DNA of 64,000 bases from JBJMLO01 sp045805265 (GCA_045805265.1 JBJMLO010000013.1:558001-622000), one strand, 5' to 3'; counted from the stretch's first letter, positions 51,925 through 60,493 are shown. The notes: a model not told the origin generated them from the sequence alone. Numbers and translations: made by a program.

Positions 51925-52866
51925 TCACGACGCGTTCGCCTTCGCCTTCGTCTTCGGCGCCCATGCGCGGCGCTTCCGGCGGTTCGGCAGGGGGCGGGAC
52001 GCCTCCCAGATGCGCCGCCACCGCGCGGCCTCGGGGCCCGACGGCGACGGGGTCAACCCGTGGGCCTCCCGCCGGAGCGACCGGTACCAGTCGGTGCGGT
52101 CCTCGTCCCACAGCCGGGCCACTGCCTGCATGACCCGGCCGGCCAGGCTCCGGAAGTCCTCGTCGTCCTCGGGGACGAGGGGCGAGCCGTACCGGACGGT
52201 GATCGGGAACCGGCCCCGTCGGGGCCACGCGCGCCCCCGGGGCATCGCCGCGTACGCGCCGCGGATGGCCACCGGGACGATCGGCACGCCGGTCTCCTCG
52301 GCCAGGCGCGCCGTGCCGTGGCGGAACCGCTGCACCCACCCGTCCTTCGACCGCGTGCCCTCGGGGAACACCACCAGGTTCCAGCCTTCGCCGATCAGCT
52401 TCTTGGCCGTCTCGGTCCCCCGGCCGGAGCCCTGGCGCTCGATGGGGAACGCGTTGAACACCAGCGCCGTGGAGGCGGCGCGCCACCACACGTCGAAGAA
52501 GTAGTCGGCCGCGGCGCCGACCGCCGTGCGCTCCCGCCAGGCCGGGGGCAGCGAGCACAGGACCAGCGGCGCGTCGAGGTGCGACGAGTGGTTGCTGACG
52601 AACAGCACCGGCGGCCGCAGCGACTCCAGGACGTCGAGCCCCTCGACGGCCACGTCGGTCTCGTTCCACACGACGGGCTTGAGGAGGCCGCTCTGGATGA
52701 CCCGGCGCGCCGCCTTTGCCGGCCGGGTGCGGGCCCACGCCGTCGGGTATTCCTTCGGCTCGAGCGGCGCCTGGAACGGGCGAGCCGTCTGCGGGGCCAG
52801 GGGACGCTTCCCCCATCGCCAGCCCCGGGCGAACAGCTCGAGGTCGTCCCTGAGCGAGGTGCCCAT
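51925..52866 (-). CDS. PlsC-type lysophospholipid/glycerol acyltransferase
   Basis: The 313-residue protein has the acyltransferase motifs NHSSHLDAPLVL (catalytic H-x4-D) and FPEGTRSKDGWVQRFRHGTARLA with VPIVPVAIRGAYAAMPRG. It would move an acyl group from acyl-CoA or acyl-ACP to a glycerol- or lysophosphatide-type hydroxyl. There is no strong membrane helix, only amphipathic segments. The start codon abuts the stop of the LarA-like gene with no gap, which implies coupled translation. Confidence 0.88.
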   Translation of the reverse strand: MGTSLRDDLELFARGWRWGKRPLAPQTARPFQAPLEPKEYPTAWARTRPAKAARRVIQSGLLKPVVWNETDVAVEGLDVLESLRPPVLFVSNHSSHLDAPLVLCSLPPAWRERTAVGAAADYFFDVWWRAASTALVFNAFPIERQGSGRGTETAKKLIGEGWNLVVFPEGTRSKDGWVQRFRHGTARLAEETGVPIVPVAIRGAYAAMPRGRAWPRRGRFPITVRYGSPLVPEDDEDFRSLAGRVMQAVARLWDEDRTDWYRSLRREAHGLTPSPSGPEAARWRRIWEASRPLPNRRKRRAWAPKTKAKANAS

Positions 52867-54444
52867 TCAGCGGACCTCCGCCAGCGTCAGCGGCGGGGCG
52901 TGGAGGTACGTGATCGACGGCGACGACCCGACCGTCTCGCCGGCCATCTCCAGCGCATCGGCGAACGTCGAGGCCGTGCGGAACCCCATGCGCCCCACGG
53001 CTCTCCGGTCGGCCCCGACGAAGATCACGTCGCCCAGGTGGTCCATGGCGTGCGCGCCCCAGTACCACATGTAGAACGGGTGCACGCCGTGGTACGCGTA
53101 GCTGTTCCGGTACAGGTGGACGTACCAGGGGTCGGTCGCGTACTGCTCCTCGAACTTCGCCTCGATCTGCTGGGGGTCGGTCGTCTCCGCCAGCACCTCC
53201 TCGAAGAAGTCGACGTAGCTCGGGTGGTGGACCTGGTGGAACTCCCAGGGCACCGGGTGGAACAGGATCATCACGCCGCCCTGGCGAACCACCGGCTGGC
53301 CGAGGTACATGTTGAAGAAGTAGCCGAGCCCCAGGCACTGCGCCAGGATCGGGTTCATGATCGAGTTCACGTTGTAGGGGCAGATGTACGGCAGCCCTAC
53401 GACCATCACGTCGGACTGGCCCTGGACCTCCGTCAGCTGCTGTCGGTGCAGCGTGGCCAGCGTCTCCTTGTGGACGGCCTCGGTGTCGCCCGCGTGGACG
53501 CCGGTCACGCGGTACGGCGCCTCGATGCGCTTGTAGAACTCGTGGCGGAGGCGCGACGGCGCGCGCTCGTTGGCCCGCTTGGCGGCGAGCGCCATGGCCT
53601 GGTCCTTGGCCGACCACTCCCACTCGCGCTTGTTCAGGAACCCCAGCTGCTGGGGGAACGTGTCGTTGTTCAGCGTGCTCTCGATCGTGAAGATCTTCAG
53701 CTTCTCGGCCAGCATCCGGCCCATGCGCTCGGTGGAGGAGTGCAGCGCGCTGCGCGGCGGGTCCATGTAGCTGTTCGAGTGCAGCATCGTGCTGACGTTG
53801 TGGTGGTGCTTGAGCGAGCGATACCCGGCGAGGCCGACCGGGACCGACTTGTGGCCGCCGTCCATCGCGACCAGGTTGATGTTCACGTAGACGAGCAGGT
53901 CCGACTCGGCGGCGCGGCGGTTGATCTCGACGACCTCGCCGCGATCGGTGGTGCCGATCTCCGTCATGCCCTGCGGGTCCTCGGCGTCGTGGTTCGTCAG
54001 CGCCTCTGGCCAGAACGACCGGTACACGCGCTCCCCGACCACGTGCTTGATCTCGGCCGGCGTCATCCGGCGGTGCAGCGAGTTGGCCATGACGATCTGC
54101 ACGTCGTCGACGCCGCGGCGCGCCGCCACCTCCAGCACGTTCTCCAGGACGCGCTGGCGGACGTCGGGGGCCTTCATCGGCGGCAGCGGCAGCGAGATGT
54201 CGTCGACGGCGATCGTGAGCTTCATGCCGGGCCGCAGCAGCTCGGGGAGGGGCTCGGAGCCGATCGGGTCGAGCAGCGCGTTCCGCACCGCGGCGTTCGG
54301 GTCGGGCAGGCCGGGCAGCGAGTCCGGCGGGTAGATCACCCGGGATCCCAGTGGGAACTTCTGGACGCGGAACCCCTCGCCCTCGTGGACGAGCAGCGGC
54401 GGGGTCCGCTCGTCGACCTCCAGCACGAACCCGGGTCTCGGCAT
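52867..54444 (-). CDS. LarA-like (lactate racemase domain, nickel-pincer) protein with altered active site
   Basis: The 525-residue protein belongs to the LarA/DUF2088 family: KLTIAVDDISLPLPP, MANSLHRRMTPAEIKHVVGERVY (LarA His108 region) and VAMDGGHKSVPVGLAGYRSLKHHH (GGxK lysine that binds the nickel-pincer nucleotide, and a His 16 residues on that matches LarA His200). Where LarA has D-H-T-R with substrate-binding Arg75, this protein has D-I-S-L, and the E-P-H before GGxK (His174) is not seen. So it is probably not a lactate racemase. LarA enzymes shift a hydride at the alpha carbon of a hydroxy acid. It sits between an alcohol dehydrogenase and an acyltransferase; no larB, larC or larE is here. 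Confidence 0.8.
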   Translation of the reverse strand: MPRPGFVLEVDERTPPLLVHEGEGFRVQKFPLGSRVIYPPDSLPGLPDPNAAVRNALLDPIGSEPLPELLRPGMKLTIAVDDISLPLPPMKAPDVRQRVLENVLEVAARRGVDDVQIVMANSLHRRMTPAEIKHVVGERVYRSFWPEALTNHDAEDPQGMTEIGTTDRGEVVEINRRAAESDLLVYVNINLVAMDGGHKSVPVGLAGYRSLKHHHNVSTMLHSNSYMDPPRSALHSSTERMGRMLAEKLKIFTIESTLNNDTFPQQLGFLNKREWEWSAKDQAMALAAKRANERAPSRLRHEFYKRIEAPYRVTGVHAGDTEAVHKETLATLHRQQLTEVQGQSDVMVVGLPYICPYNVNSIMNPILAQCLGLGYFFNMYLGQPVVRQGGVMILFHPVPWEFHQVHHPSYVDFFEEVLAETTDPQQIEAKFEEQYATDPWYVHLYRNSYAYHGVHPFYMWYWGAHAMDHLGDVIFVGADRRAVGRMGFRTASTFADALEMAGETVGSSPSITYLHAPPLTLAEVR

Positions 54445-54495
54445 GGTCAGCTCATCCTCTCGGGGGGGTCGCGGCGGTCGGCACGGTCATCGGCG

Positions 54496-55704
54496 TCATC
54501 CTTCGGCTCGGGGGTCGAACGCCACCTTCAGTGTTCCCAGGCGCCCGGCGTCGAGCGCGTGGTCCAGCGCCTCGCGCCACCGGCGCAGCGGGTAGACCGC
54601 GCCGACGACGCCCTCCAGCGGCGCGTCGCCCGCCAGGTCCAGGGCGAGGTCGAATGTGTGCTGGGTGGTCCCGTTGCGGAGCCGCTCGGCGCCGCTGGTG
54701 TACGCGCCGACCAGCTCGAGCTCGCGGAACCACACCGGCGTGAGGTCGGCGCCGCGGGTCGGCAGGCCGGCCAGCACCACCCGCCCTCCCGCGCGTGTCG
54801 TCCGCAGGCTGAGGTCCAGCGAGCTGCGTGAGCCCACGCAGTCGATCGCGAGGTCCACGCCGCCCAGCAGGAAGGGCATCCCCCGCTCGGGCTTCAGCTT
54901 CAGCGCGCGGGACGACCGCCGGAGGGCGGCGACGGCCCCCTCCGGCGCGACCACGTCCGACGCGCCGAACCCGACGGCTAGCTCGCGCTGCCGGGCGTGC
55001 TTGGCGACCACCGTGACGTGTCCGGCGTCGGTGAACTCGCGGAGCGCCAGCAGGGTGAGCAGCCCGAGCGTGCCCGCCCCGACCAGCAGCACGGTCGCGC
55101 CCGGGTCCGGCCGGGCCCGCAGTGCCGCGTGGATCGCGCACGCCAGCGGTTCGACCAGGACGGCGCGGGTGTCCGTCATGCGGTCGGGTACCGGGTGCAG
55201 CTGGGTCCGGTGGGCGACGAGCATGCCGCTCCACCCGCCTCCGGTGTCCGCGCAGAACCCGGTCTGCAGCCCGGGCGAGAGGTGCCCCACGGTCACGCGG
55301 TCGCACCGCCCGGTGGCGCCGGCGGCGCACGAGTCGCACGGCGGCAGCCCCCGCGCCGCGCAGGACAGCACGGGGTCGATCACTACCCGCGTCCCCACCG
55401 GCAGGTCGCCGAGGTCGTCCATCAGCTCCCCGACGACCTCGTGGCCGGGGACGAACGGCATCGACACCAGCGGCGAGAAGTAGAACGACGAGTTCCCGCT
55501 GATCGTGGCCAGGTCCGAGCCGCAGATGCCCGCGAGCCGCGGCCGGACCCGCCCCCACGACTCCGCGGGCAGCGGGGGCTCGTCGCGGTTGACCAGCCGG
55601 ATCGGCGCGAGCGGCCCGGCCAGCAGGCCGGGGAGCCGATCCCCCACGGCCCGCGCCGCGACGTACCGCGGCACGGACCGGAACAGCTCCAGCGCCAACG
55701 TCAT
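54496..55704 (-). CDS. Zinc-binding medium-chain alcohol dehydrogenase
   Basis: The 402-residue protein shows the MDR layout: catalytic zinc Cys in RLAGICGSDLATI, GHEVVGELMDDLGDLPVGTRVVIDP, a structural zinc-like Cys cluster (CAARGLPPCDSCAAGATGRC), EPLACAIHAAL, and the NAD(P) site VLLVGAGTLGLLTLLAL. It would interconvert an alcohol and aldehyde. Lying 46 bases after the acyl reductase gene and before the LarA-like gene, it probably handles a fatty alcohol or aldehyde from the neighbouring enzyme. The coenzyme is not decided. Confidence 0.88.
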   Translation of the reverse strand: MTLALELFRSVPRYVAARAVGDRLPGLLAGPLAPIRLVNRDEPPLPAESWGRVRPRLAGICGSDLATISGNSSFYFSPLVSMPFVPGHEVVGELMDDLGDLPVGTRVVIDPVLSCAARGLPPCDSCAAGATGRCDRVTVGHLSPGLQTGFCADTGGGWSGMLVAHRTQLHPVPDRMTDTRAVLVEPLACAIHAALRARPDPGATVLLVGAGTLGLLTLLALREFTDAGHVTVVAKHARQRELAVGFGASDVVAPEGAVAALRRSSRALKLKPERGMPFLLGGVDLAIDCVGSRSSLDLSLRTTRAGGRVVLAGLPTRGADLTPVWFRELELVGAYTSGAERLRNGTTQHTFDLALDLAGDAPLEGVVGAVYPLRRWREALDHALDAGRLGTLKVAFDPRAEG

Positions 55705-55750
55705 CGGCGGCCTCCCGGGCCGGTTCCCGGCCCTCGCCCGGGCGCCGGCG

Positions 55751-58066
55751 TCATCGGACCGGCTCCGGGACGATCACCTTCGGGGTGCCCTTCATCGCGT
55801 GCCATTCCTCCACCGGCCACCGGCGCTTCTTCGCGACCCGGAACAGCGCCACGTCCGGGTTCACGGCGACCGGATTGCCCACCGCGCGGAGCAGCGGGAG
55901 GTCCGTGTGGCTGTCCGCGTACGCGTAGGACTGGGCCAGGTTCGCGTCGTGCGCGGCCGCGTACTGGCGGAGCCACGCGGCCCGGGCCTCCCCGACCAGC
56001 GGGGGGGCCTGGAGGAACCCGCTGTACCGGCCGTCCTCCACGTCGAGCCGCGCCGCAACGACCTCGTCGAACAGCGGCTCCAGCGGCCGGACGAACACGT
56101 CCAGCGCGCCGGTGATCAGCACCGTGCGGTGGCCGGCGCGGCGATGCTCCCGGATCCGGCGGATCGCCGCCGGCGAGACCCGCTGCAGCACGATCTCCGC
56201 CACCTGCTCGTCGACGAGGCGCCGGAGCTCCTCCACCGACGCGCCCTCGTACCGCCGGTAGAACCCCCGCAGGAACTCCCCCCGGTCACGCCGCTCGGCC
56301 GAGAGATGGGTCGGCAGCCCCCGCGCCACCGAGGCCACCTCGCCCGGCCACCGGTCGAGCTCCAGGTCGGCCATCCGCAGCCACAGGTAGGACTCGATGA
56401 CGTTCGACGACAGGATCGTGCCCTCCATGTCGAACGCGGCGATCACCGGCTCGTCGCGTTCGCGGACGCGGACCTCCGGGTCGGGGCGCCGTGGGGACGG
56501 GAACCGCATGGCCACCGTGATCGCTGGGCAGTGGACGTCTTCCAGGTAGTACCGCCAGTCGATGGCGGCGGCGTCGAACGGGAAGTCGCGCCGGTCCCCC
56601 GACGGCAACGACCGGAACAGCTCGAGCGTGCGGTCGTCCGTGTAGATGACCTCGGCCTCGACGTACGCGCCGTACAGATCGGAGTACCGGCGGAGGAACT
56701 CCACCCGGCCGCGGGTGCGGTCCAGGCGTTCCACGAACCTGCGAACCTTCGGCGACCGGGGCACGCGCTGGACCACGCGGTCGGCGAGGTCGATGACCTT
56801 CTCGCCGGTCCGGAGGCGCCGCTCGACGCGGCGCTGACCCGGGAACGTCCAGTCCGGCGGCCGGACGAACCCCCGGCCCCGCTCGGGGAGCGGCTCGCGG
56901 CCGAAGTACGAGCGGACGTGCCCGAACACGGTCCGGAAGTGCAGCGGGTTCCGGTCGCCGCTGCACACGTGGTGGTACGCGCGGTCGCCGGGCCGGGCGT
57001 CGCGGGCGCCAACCGCCAGGAGCGCGTTCACCACGAAATCGACCGGGATCACGTCGAGGATCCCCTCCGGAATGCCGGGGAACTCGGGGAAGGCGCCGCG
57101 GCCGTAGGCCAGGATGATCGGCTCGGCCATCTTGAAGCCCTCGATCCACCCGGGGCTCGGATGGGCATAGGCGGACTCGATGATCGAGGGCCGGACGATC
57201 GACAGCGGGAGGTCGCCCGCCGTCTCCTCCACCGCCCGCTCGCCGAGGGCCTTGGTCAGCGTGTAGAGGTCCGGCCATCCCAGGGTCTGCGCGCGAGCCC
57301 GGCCGTACTGGACCAACCGCTTCGTGACCCAGTCGCGCCGGCGGGTCTCGGCGTGCTTGGCCACCTCCTGGGGACCGGCCCGGCCGTGCTCCGCGCGGGC
57401 CTTGCGCACGAACGAGTCGAGCGTCTCCGGCCGGCGCGAGGCCTCCTCGACCCGCTGCCGGGCGGCGAGCGCGTACTCGAGCTCCGCGCGCCAGTCGACG
57501 TCGTGAGCGAGCGGCGTCTCGGGCACGATGCCCTTGCGCGACCCGGCGACGTACGCGGTCGAGATGTGCACCAGGTGGGGACTCCCGCCGGAGGCCCGGA
57601 CCGCCTCGTACAGCGAGGTGGCGCCCAGGACGTTCGACCGGAACCCGTCGTCAATCGGCGGATCGAACGCGACCGACGCGGCGCAGTGGTACACGACGTC
57701 GACGTCGGCTGGCAGGGCCGGGAGCTCGCCGACGACGTCGCCCTCCAGGACCTCGACCCGCTCCTCGAACCCGGCGGCCAGCGCCTCCCCCCCGAGCCGC
57801 GCGCGCGCCGCGTTGAACAACGGCCGTTGCAGGAGCTCCTCGGCGCGTTCCCGGGCGGTCGTGCCCGGCTGCGATCGCACCACCAGCACCAACCGCGTCT
57901 GCGGGAAGTCGGCCAGCAGCCGCTCGAACAACGCCTGTCCCAGGAACCCGGTGACGCCCGTCAGCAGGACGCGCTTGCCAGCCAATCCATCCCGGATCGC
58001 CGACCCGCTGTCGCCCTCACCCGGCGCTTCGGCGGAGGGCTCGACCCCCCCGTCGCTCTCTACCAC
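55751..58066 (-). CDS. Fatty acyl-CoA reductase-like SDR fused to a HAD-IB hydrolase
   Basis: The 771-residue protein is a fusion. Residues about 25-480 are a NAD_binding_4/male-sterility type reductase: KRVLLTGVTGFLGQALFERLL, YHCAASVAFDPP, HISTAYVAGS, and the catalytic Y-x3-K in YTLTKALGERAV with VRPSIIES. This type reduces acyl thioesters to aldehydes or alcohols. Residues about 545-771 are a HAD-IB phosphatase-like domain: FDMEGTILSSNV (motif I, with the second Asp replaced by Glu), VLITGALDVFVRPLE and YADSHTDLPLL. It is the first gene of the operon. GTG 58066 lies inside an inverted repeat; a start further in is possible. Confidence 0.87.
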   Translation of the reverse strand: MVESDGGVEPSAEAPGEGDSGSAIRDGLAGKRVLLTGVTGFLGQALFERLLADFPQTRLVLVVRSQPGTTARERAEELLQRPLFNAARARLGGEALAAGFEERVEVLEGDVVGELPALPADVDVVYHCAASVAFDPPIDDGFRSNVLGATSLYEAVRASGGSPHLVHISTAYVAGSRKGIVPETPLAHDVDWRAELEYALAARQRVEEASRRPETLDSFVRKARAEHGRAGPQEVAKHAETRRRDWVTKRLVQYGRARAQTLGWPDLYTLTKALGERAVEETAGDLPLSIVRPSIIESAYAHPSPGWIEGFKMAEPIILAYGRGAFPEFPGIPEGILDVIPVDFVVNALLAVGARDARPGDRAYHHVCSGDRNPLHFRTVFGHVRSYFGREPLPERGRGFVRPPDWTFPGQRRVERRLRTGEKVIDLADRVVQRVPRSPKVRRFVERLDRTRGRVEFLRRYSDLYGAYVEAEVIYTDDRTLELFRSLPSGDRRDFPFDAAAIDWRYYLEDVHCPAITVAMRFPSPRRPDPEVRVRERDEPVIAAFDMEGTILSSNVIESYLWLRMADLELDRWPGEVASVARGLPTHLSAERRDRGEFLRGFYRRYEGASVEELRRLVDEQVAEIVLQRVSPAAIRRIREHRRAGHRTVLITGALDVFVRPLEPLFDEVVAARLDVEDGRYSGFLQAPPLVGEARAAWLRQYAAAHDANLAQSYAYADSHTDLPLLRAVGNPVAVNPDVALFRVAKKRRWPVEEWHAMKGTPKVIVPEPVR

Positions 58067-58074
58067 ACGGTAGA
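58059..58074. promoter_or_regulatory. Inverted repeat at the start of the acyl-reductase operon
   Basis: TCTACC-ACAC-GGTAGA, a perfect 6-bp palindrome with a 4-base spacer, covers the GTG start and lies just downstream of a TTGAAC on the minus strand (58088-58083). Size and place suit a regulator site, possibly for the TetR protein at the end of the operon. Confidence 0.4.
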
Positions 58075-58220
58075 TACTGCCCGTTCAACAGTCGGGCGCG
58101 CAAATCGGGCCGAACGGCCGAACGCTCGATTCCGCACCCATTGCGGCTCCGGGCGGTCGAGATGACGCCCGCGAGCGTCACGCGAGCCGGGAAGTGCGGA
58201 GCAAACGGACTGTCCGACGC

Positions 58221-58907
58221 TCAGCCCCCGGATCGTCTCCGGACGAGCGCCAGGGTGACGAGCGCGACGACCACGACGGCCCCAACGACAATACCGCCGA
58301 TCAGCGCGCCGTTCGACCCCCCACCTCCGGCTCCGCTCGCCGCGGCGGTCGACCCCTGGGATGACGGACTCGAGCCCTGCGGCGATGGGAGTGACGAAGG
58401 CGTTGTCGTCTGCGGTGGTGGGGGCTTGCAGTCGCCGCCGAACCCCACGCAATGGCTCCCCCCGTAGGTCGCGTCCAGGGTCCCGACCCCGATGGAACAC
58501 CCATCCGCGCCGCACCGGACGGACCCCGTCCGGCTCCCGACTCGGATGGCCGGGTGCACGACGAACCTGACCGGGCCGAACGCGCCGTCGGCTCGAGCCG
58601 TCACACCGAGGTCAAGGGTCGACAGGTCGCAGTCGTCCTGCCCTGTCGCGACGCGTAGGCACTCGGTCACCGCCAGCGAGGCGCCCCCGGGAAACCCGGT
58701 CCCCGAGACCATGACCGCTTGGGTACCCCTCAGCTCTTCGCTCGGCACGACGTCGACGAACTCCGTGCCATGCACCCCGGGCCCCTGCGCCTTGGCGAGG
58801 GCCCAGGGAAGGGCGACCAGCGACGCGAAGAGCATTGCGCCCCCGCTGAGGGCCGCCACGTGTGCCCTGCGCCGACGATCCATTCCGATGACGTCACCAT
58901 CCCTCAT
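58221..58907 (-). CDS. Exported, membrane-anchored protein with a neocarzinostatin-like domain
   Basis: The 228-residue protein has a signal peptide (RRRRAHVAALSGGAMLFASLVALPWALAKA), an extracellular domain of about 110 residues, a Pro/Ser/Thr linker and a C-terminal helix (NGALIGGIVVGAVVVVALVTLALV) with RRR stop-transfer. The domain follows the neocarzinostatin pattern: VDVVPSEELRGTQAVMVSGTGFPGGASLAVTEC, then QDDC, DLGVTARADGAFGPVRFVV, and SVRCGADGCSIGVG, including two Cys pairs where the family has disulfides. That fold binds small hydrophobic ligands. No enediyne genes are visible. ATG 58883 is an alternative start. Confidence 0.7.
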   Translation of the reverse strand: MRDGDVIGMDRRRRAHVAALSGGAMLFASLVALPWALAKAQGPGVHGTEFVDVVPSEELRGTQAVMVSGTGFPGGASLAVTECLRVATGQDDCDLSTLDLGVTARADGAFGPVRFVVHPAIRVGSRTGSVRCGADGCSIGVGTLDATYGGSHCVGFGGDCKPPPPQTTTPSSLPSPQGSSPSSQGSTAAASGAGGGGSNGALIGGIVVGAVVVVALVTLALVRRRSGG

Positions 58908-59000
58908 CCGATTGGGGAAGGCTTGCCGGAACCCGCCCGGCCGGAAAGGTGAGTGGCATCACTGTAGGGAGCGCGCGAGAGTGAGGCAAGGGTGGGCCGG

Positions 59001-59006
59001 TACACT
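59001..59006 (+). promoter_or_regulatory. Candidate -10 of a leaderless mazG mRNA
   Basis: TACACT lies 9 bases before ATG 59016, the same spacing as TACATT before rpsD and TAGCCT before ccmA. No ribosome site is present. Confidence 0.45.
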
Positions 59007-59015
59007 CGCCGGCTG

Positions 59016-59306
59016 ATGCGGATCGCCGAGTTCCAGGACGTGCTGCGCCGGACCTACCTCGACCGTGATGCGGCTCGGGGGCCGGATGGTGTGTTCCGGT
59101 GGATGGTCGAGGAGGTCGGGGAGGTGGCGCGGGCCATGCGGAACCGGGACGCCGCCGGGCTGGAGCACGAGATGTCCGACGTGCTCGCCTGGCTGGGGTC
59201 CCTGGCCAACCTCCTCGACGTCGACCTAGAGCGCGCGGCGGCCCGGTACGCGAACGGCTGCCCCCGGTGCGGCGCCCTCCCGTGCGCATGCGAGGTTCGG
59301 CCGTGA
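59016..59306 (+). CDS. MazG-like nucleotide pyrophosphohydrolase
   Basis: The 96-residue protein (MRIAEFQDVLRRTYLDRDAARG) has the MazG metal motifs EEVGEVARAM and EMSDVLAWL and ends in a CPRCGALPCAC zinc-knuckle-like tail. MazG proteins hydrolyse noncanonical nucleoside triphosphates. ATG 59016 matches the family start; a GTG at 58992 lies upstream in frame but before the -10. It overlaps the acetyltransferase gene by 4 bases (GTGA). Confidence 0.87.
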   Translation: MRIAEFQDVLRRTYLDRDAARGPDGVFRWMVEEVGEVARAMRNRDAAGLEHEMSDVLAWLGSLANLLDVDLERAAARYANGCPRCGALPCACEVRP

Positions 59307-60493
59307 CCGTCGAGTTCCGGGTCCCGACGGAGGAGGACCGCGAGCGCGTCCTGGACGTGCAGCAGGCGGCCTTCGGCACCCCGCCCGCCTGGCGGAACCG
59401 GGTCGGCCCCCACATCGACCTGGACCGGTACCTCTGTGCCTACCACGGCGACCGCCTGGTGGCGACCTCGCTGTCCCATCCCCTGCAGCAGTACTTCGGC
59501 GGCCGGGAGGTGCCCTGCGCGGGCATCGCCGGCGTCGCCGCGATGCCGGACACCCGGGGCAGGGGCACCGGCGGCGCCCTGGTGATCGAGCTGCTCCGGC
59601 GGTGCCGCGAGGCCGGCGACCTCGTCAGCTCGCTGTACCCCGCCACCGTCGCCGTCTACCGCAAGCTCGGCTACGAGGTGGCCGGAATGTTCACGCGGTT
59701 CTCGTCCCCCCTGCGGGCCCTGCCGCGGACCGGCGGCGACGGCATCGAGCTCCAGACGCTGGGCGACGACTCCCGACTGGAGGACATGCGGGCCTGCTTC
59801 CGCACGTGGGCGCCGGGCCACAACGGGCCCGTCTGGTTCGCCGACGACATGTGGTGGCGGTTCCGGGTGCTCCGGCTGACCGAGCCGGACGTCGTCCCCC
59901 AGGTGGTGCTGGCGCACGGCGAGGACGACCTCGAGGGCTACGCGTGCTACCAGCGGGCCGACCGCCCAGGGTTCGGCATCGACCCCTCGTGCACGCACTT
60001 CGTCGCCCGCACTCGCCGGGCGGCGGCCGCGCTGTTCGGCTACTTCGGCGGCTTCCACAGCATCGGGGACAAGCTGAGCTGGGCCGGCCCGCCGAACGAA
60101 CCACTGGCCCTCCTCGTCGCCGAGTCGCGGTCGGTGGAGCGGACGTTCGAGTTCCCGTGGATGACTCGGTTCCTCGACGTTCCCGGCGCGCTGGAGGCCC
60201 GCGGCTACGCCGAGATCGACGGTAAGTGCGTGATCGCCGTCGACGACCCCGTGTTCCCGGAGAACGCCGGCCCGTTCCGCATCGAGGCGAACGGCGGCAA
60301 GGTCGCCGTGTCCCGGGCCGACGGGGCCGCCGGCCGCCCGATCCCGGTCGGGCTCCTCAGCGCGCTGTTCACCGGCCACCTCTCTCCCGCCGACCTCGTG
60401 CGCCTGGGCGCCGCCGCCCCCGACGACCCGGCGCTCCCGGTCCTGGGCCGGCTGTTCGCCGGGTCTCCTCCCTGGAGTCCGGACTTCTTCTGA
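59303..60493 (+). CDS. Eis-like GNAT acetyltransferase with SCP2-type C-terminal domain
   Basis: The 396-residue protein has the three-part Eis layout: an N-terminal GNAT (VEFRVPTEEDRERVLDVQQAAFG; acetyl-CoA loop AAMPDTRGRGTGGALVIELL; VYRKLGYEVAGMF), a second GNAT-like region (DDMWWRFRVLR to ARTRRAAAALFGYFGGF) and a sterol-carrier-like end (GGKVAVSRADGAAG to LFTGHLSPADLVRLGA). Eis enzymes acetylate amines, including aminoglycosides and polyamines. Start GTG 59303 is coupled to mazG. Confidence 0.87.
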   Translation: MTVEFRVPTEEDRERVLDVQQAAFGTPPAWRNRVGPHIDLDRYLCAYHGDRLVATSLSHPLQQYFGGREVPCAGIAGVAAMPDTRGRGTGGALVIELLRRCREAGDLVSSLYPATVAVYRKLGYEVAGMFTRFSSPLRALPRTGGDGIELQTLGDDSRLEDMRACFRTWAPGHNGPVWFADDMWWRFRVLRLTEPDVVPQVVLAHGEDDLEGYACYQRADRPGFGIDPSCTHFVARTRRAAAALFGYFGGFHSIGDKLSWAGPPNEPLALLVAESRSVERTFEFPWMTRFLDVPGALEARGYAEIDGKCVIAVDDPVFPENAGPFRIEANGGKVAVSRADGAAGRPIPVGLLSALFTGHLSPADLVRLGAAAPDDPALPVLGRLFAGSPPWSPDFF

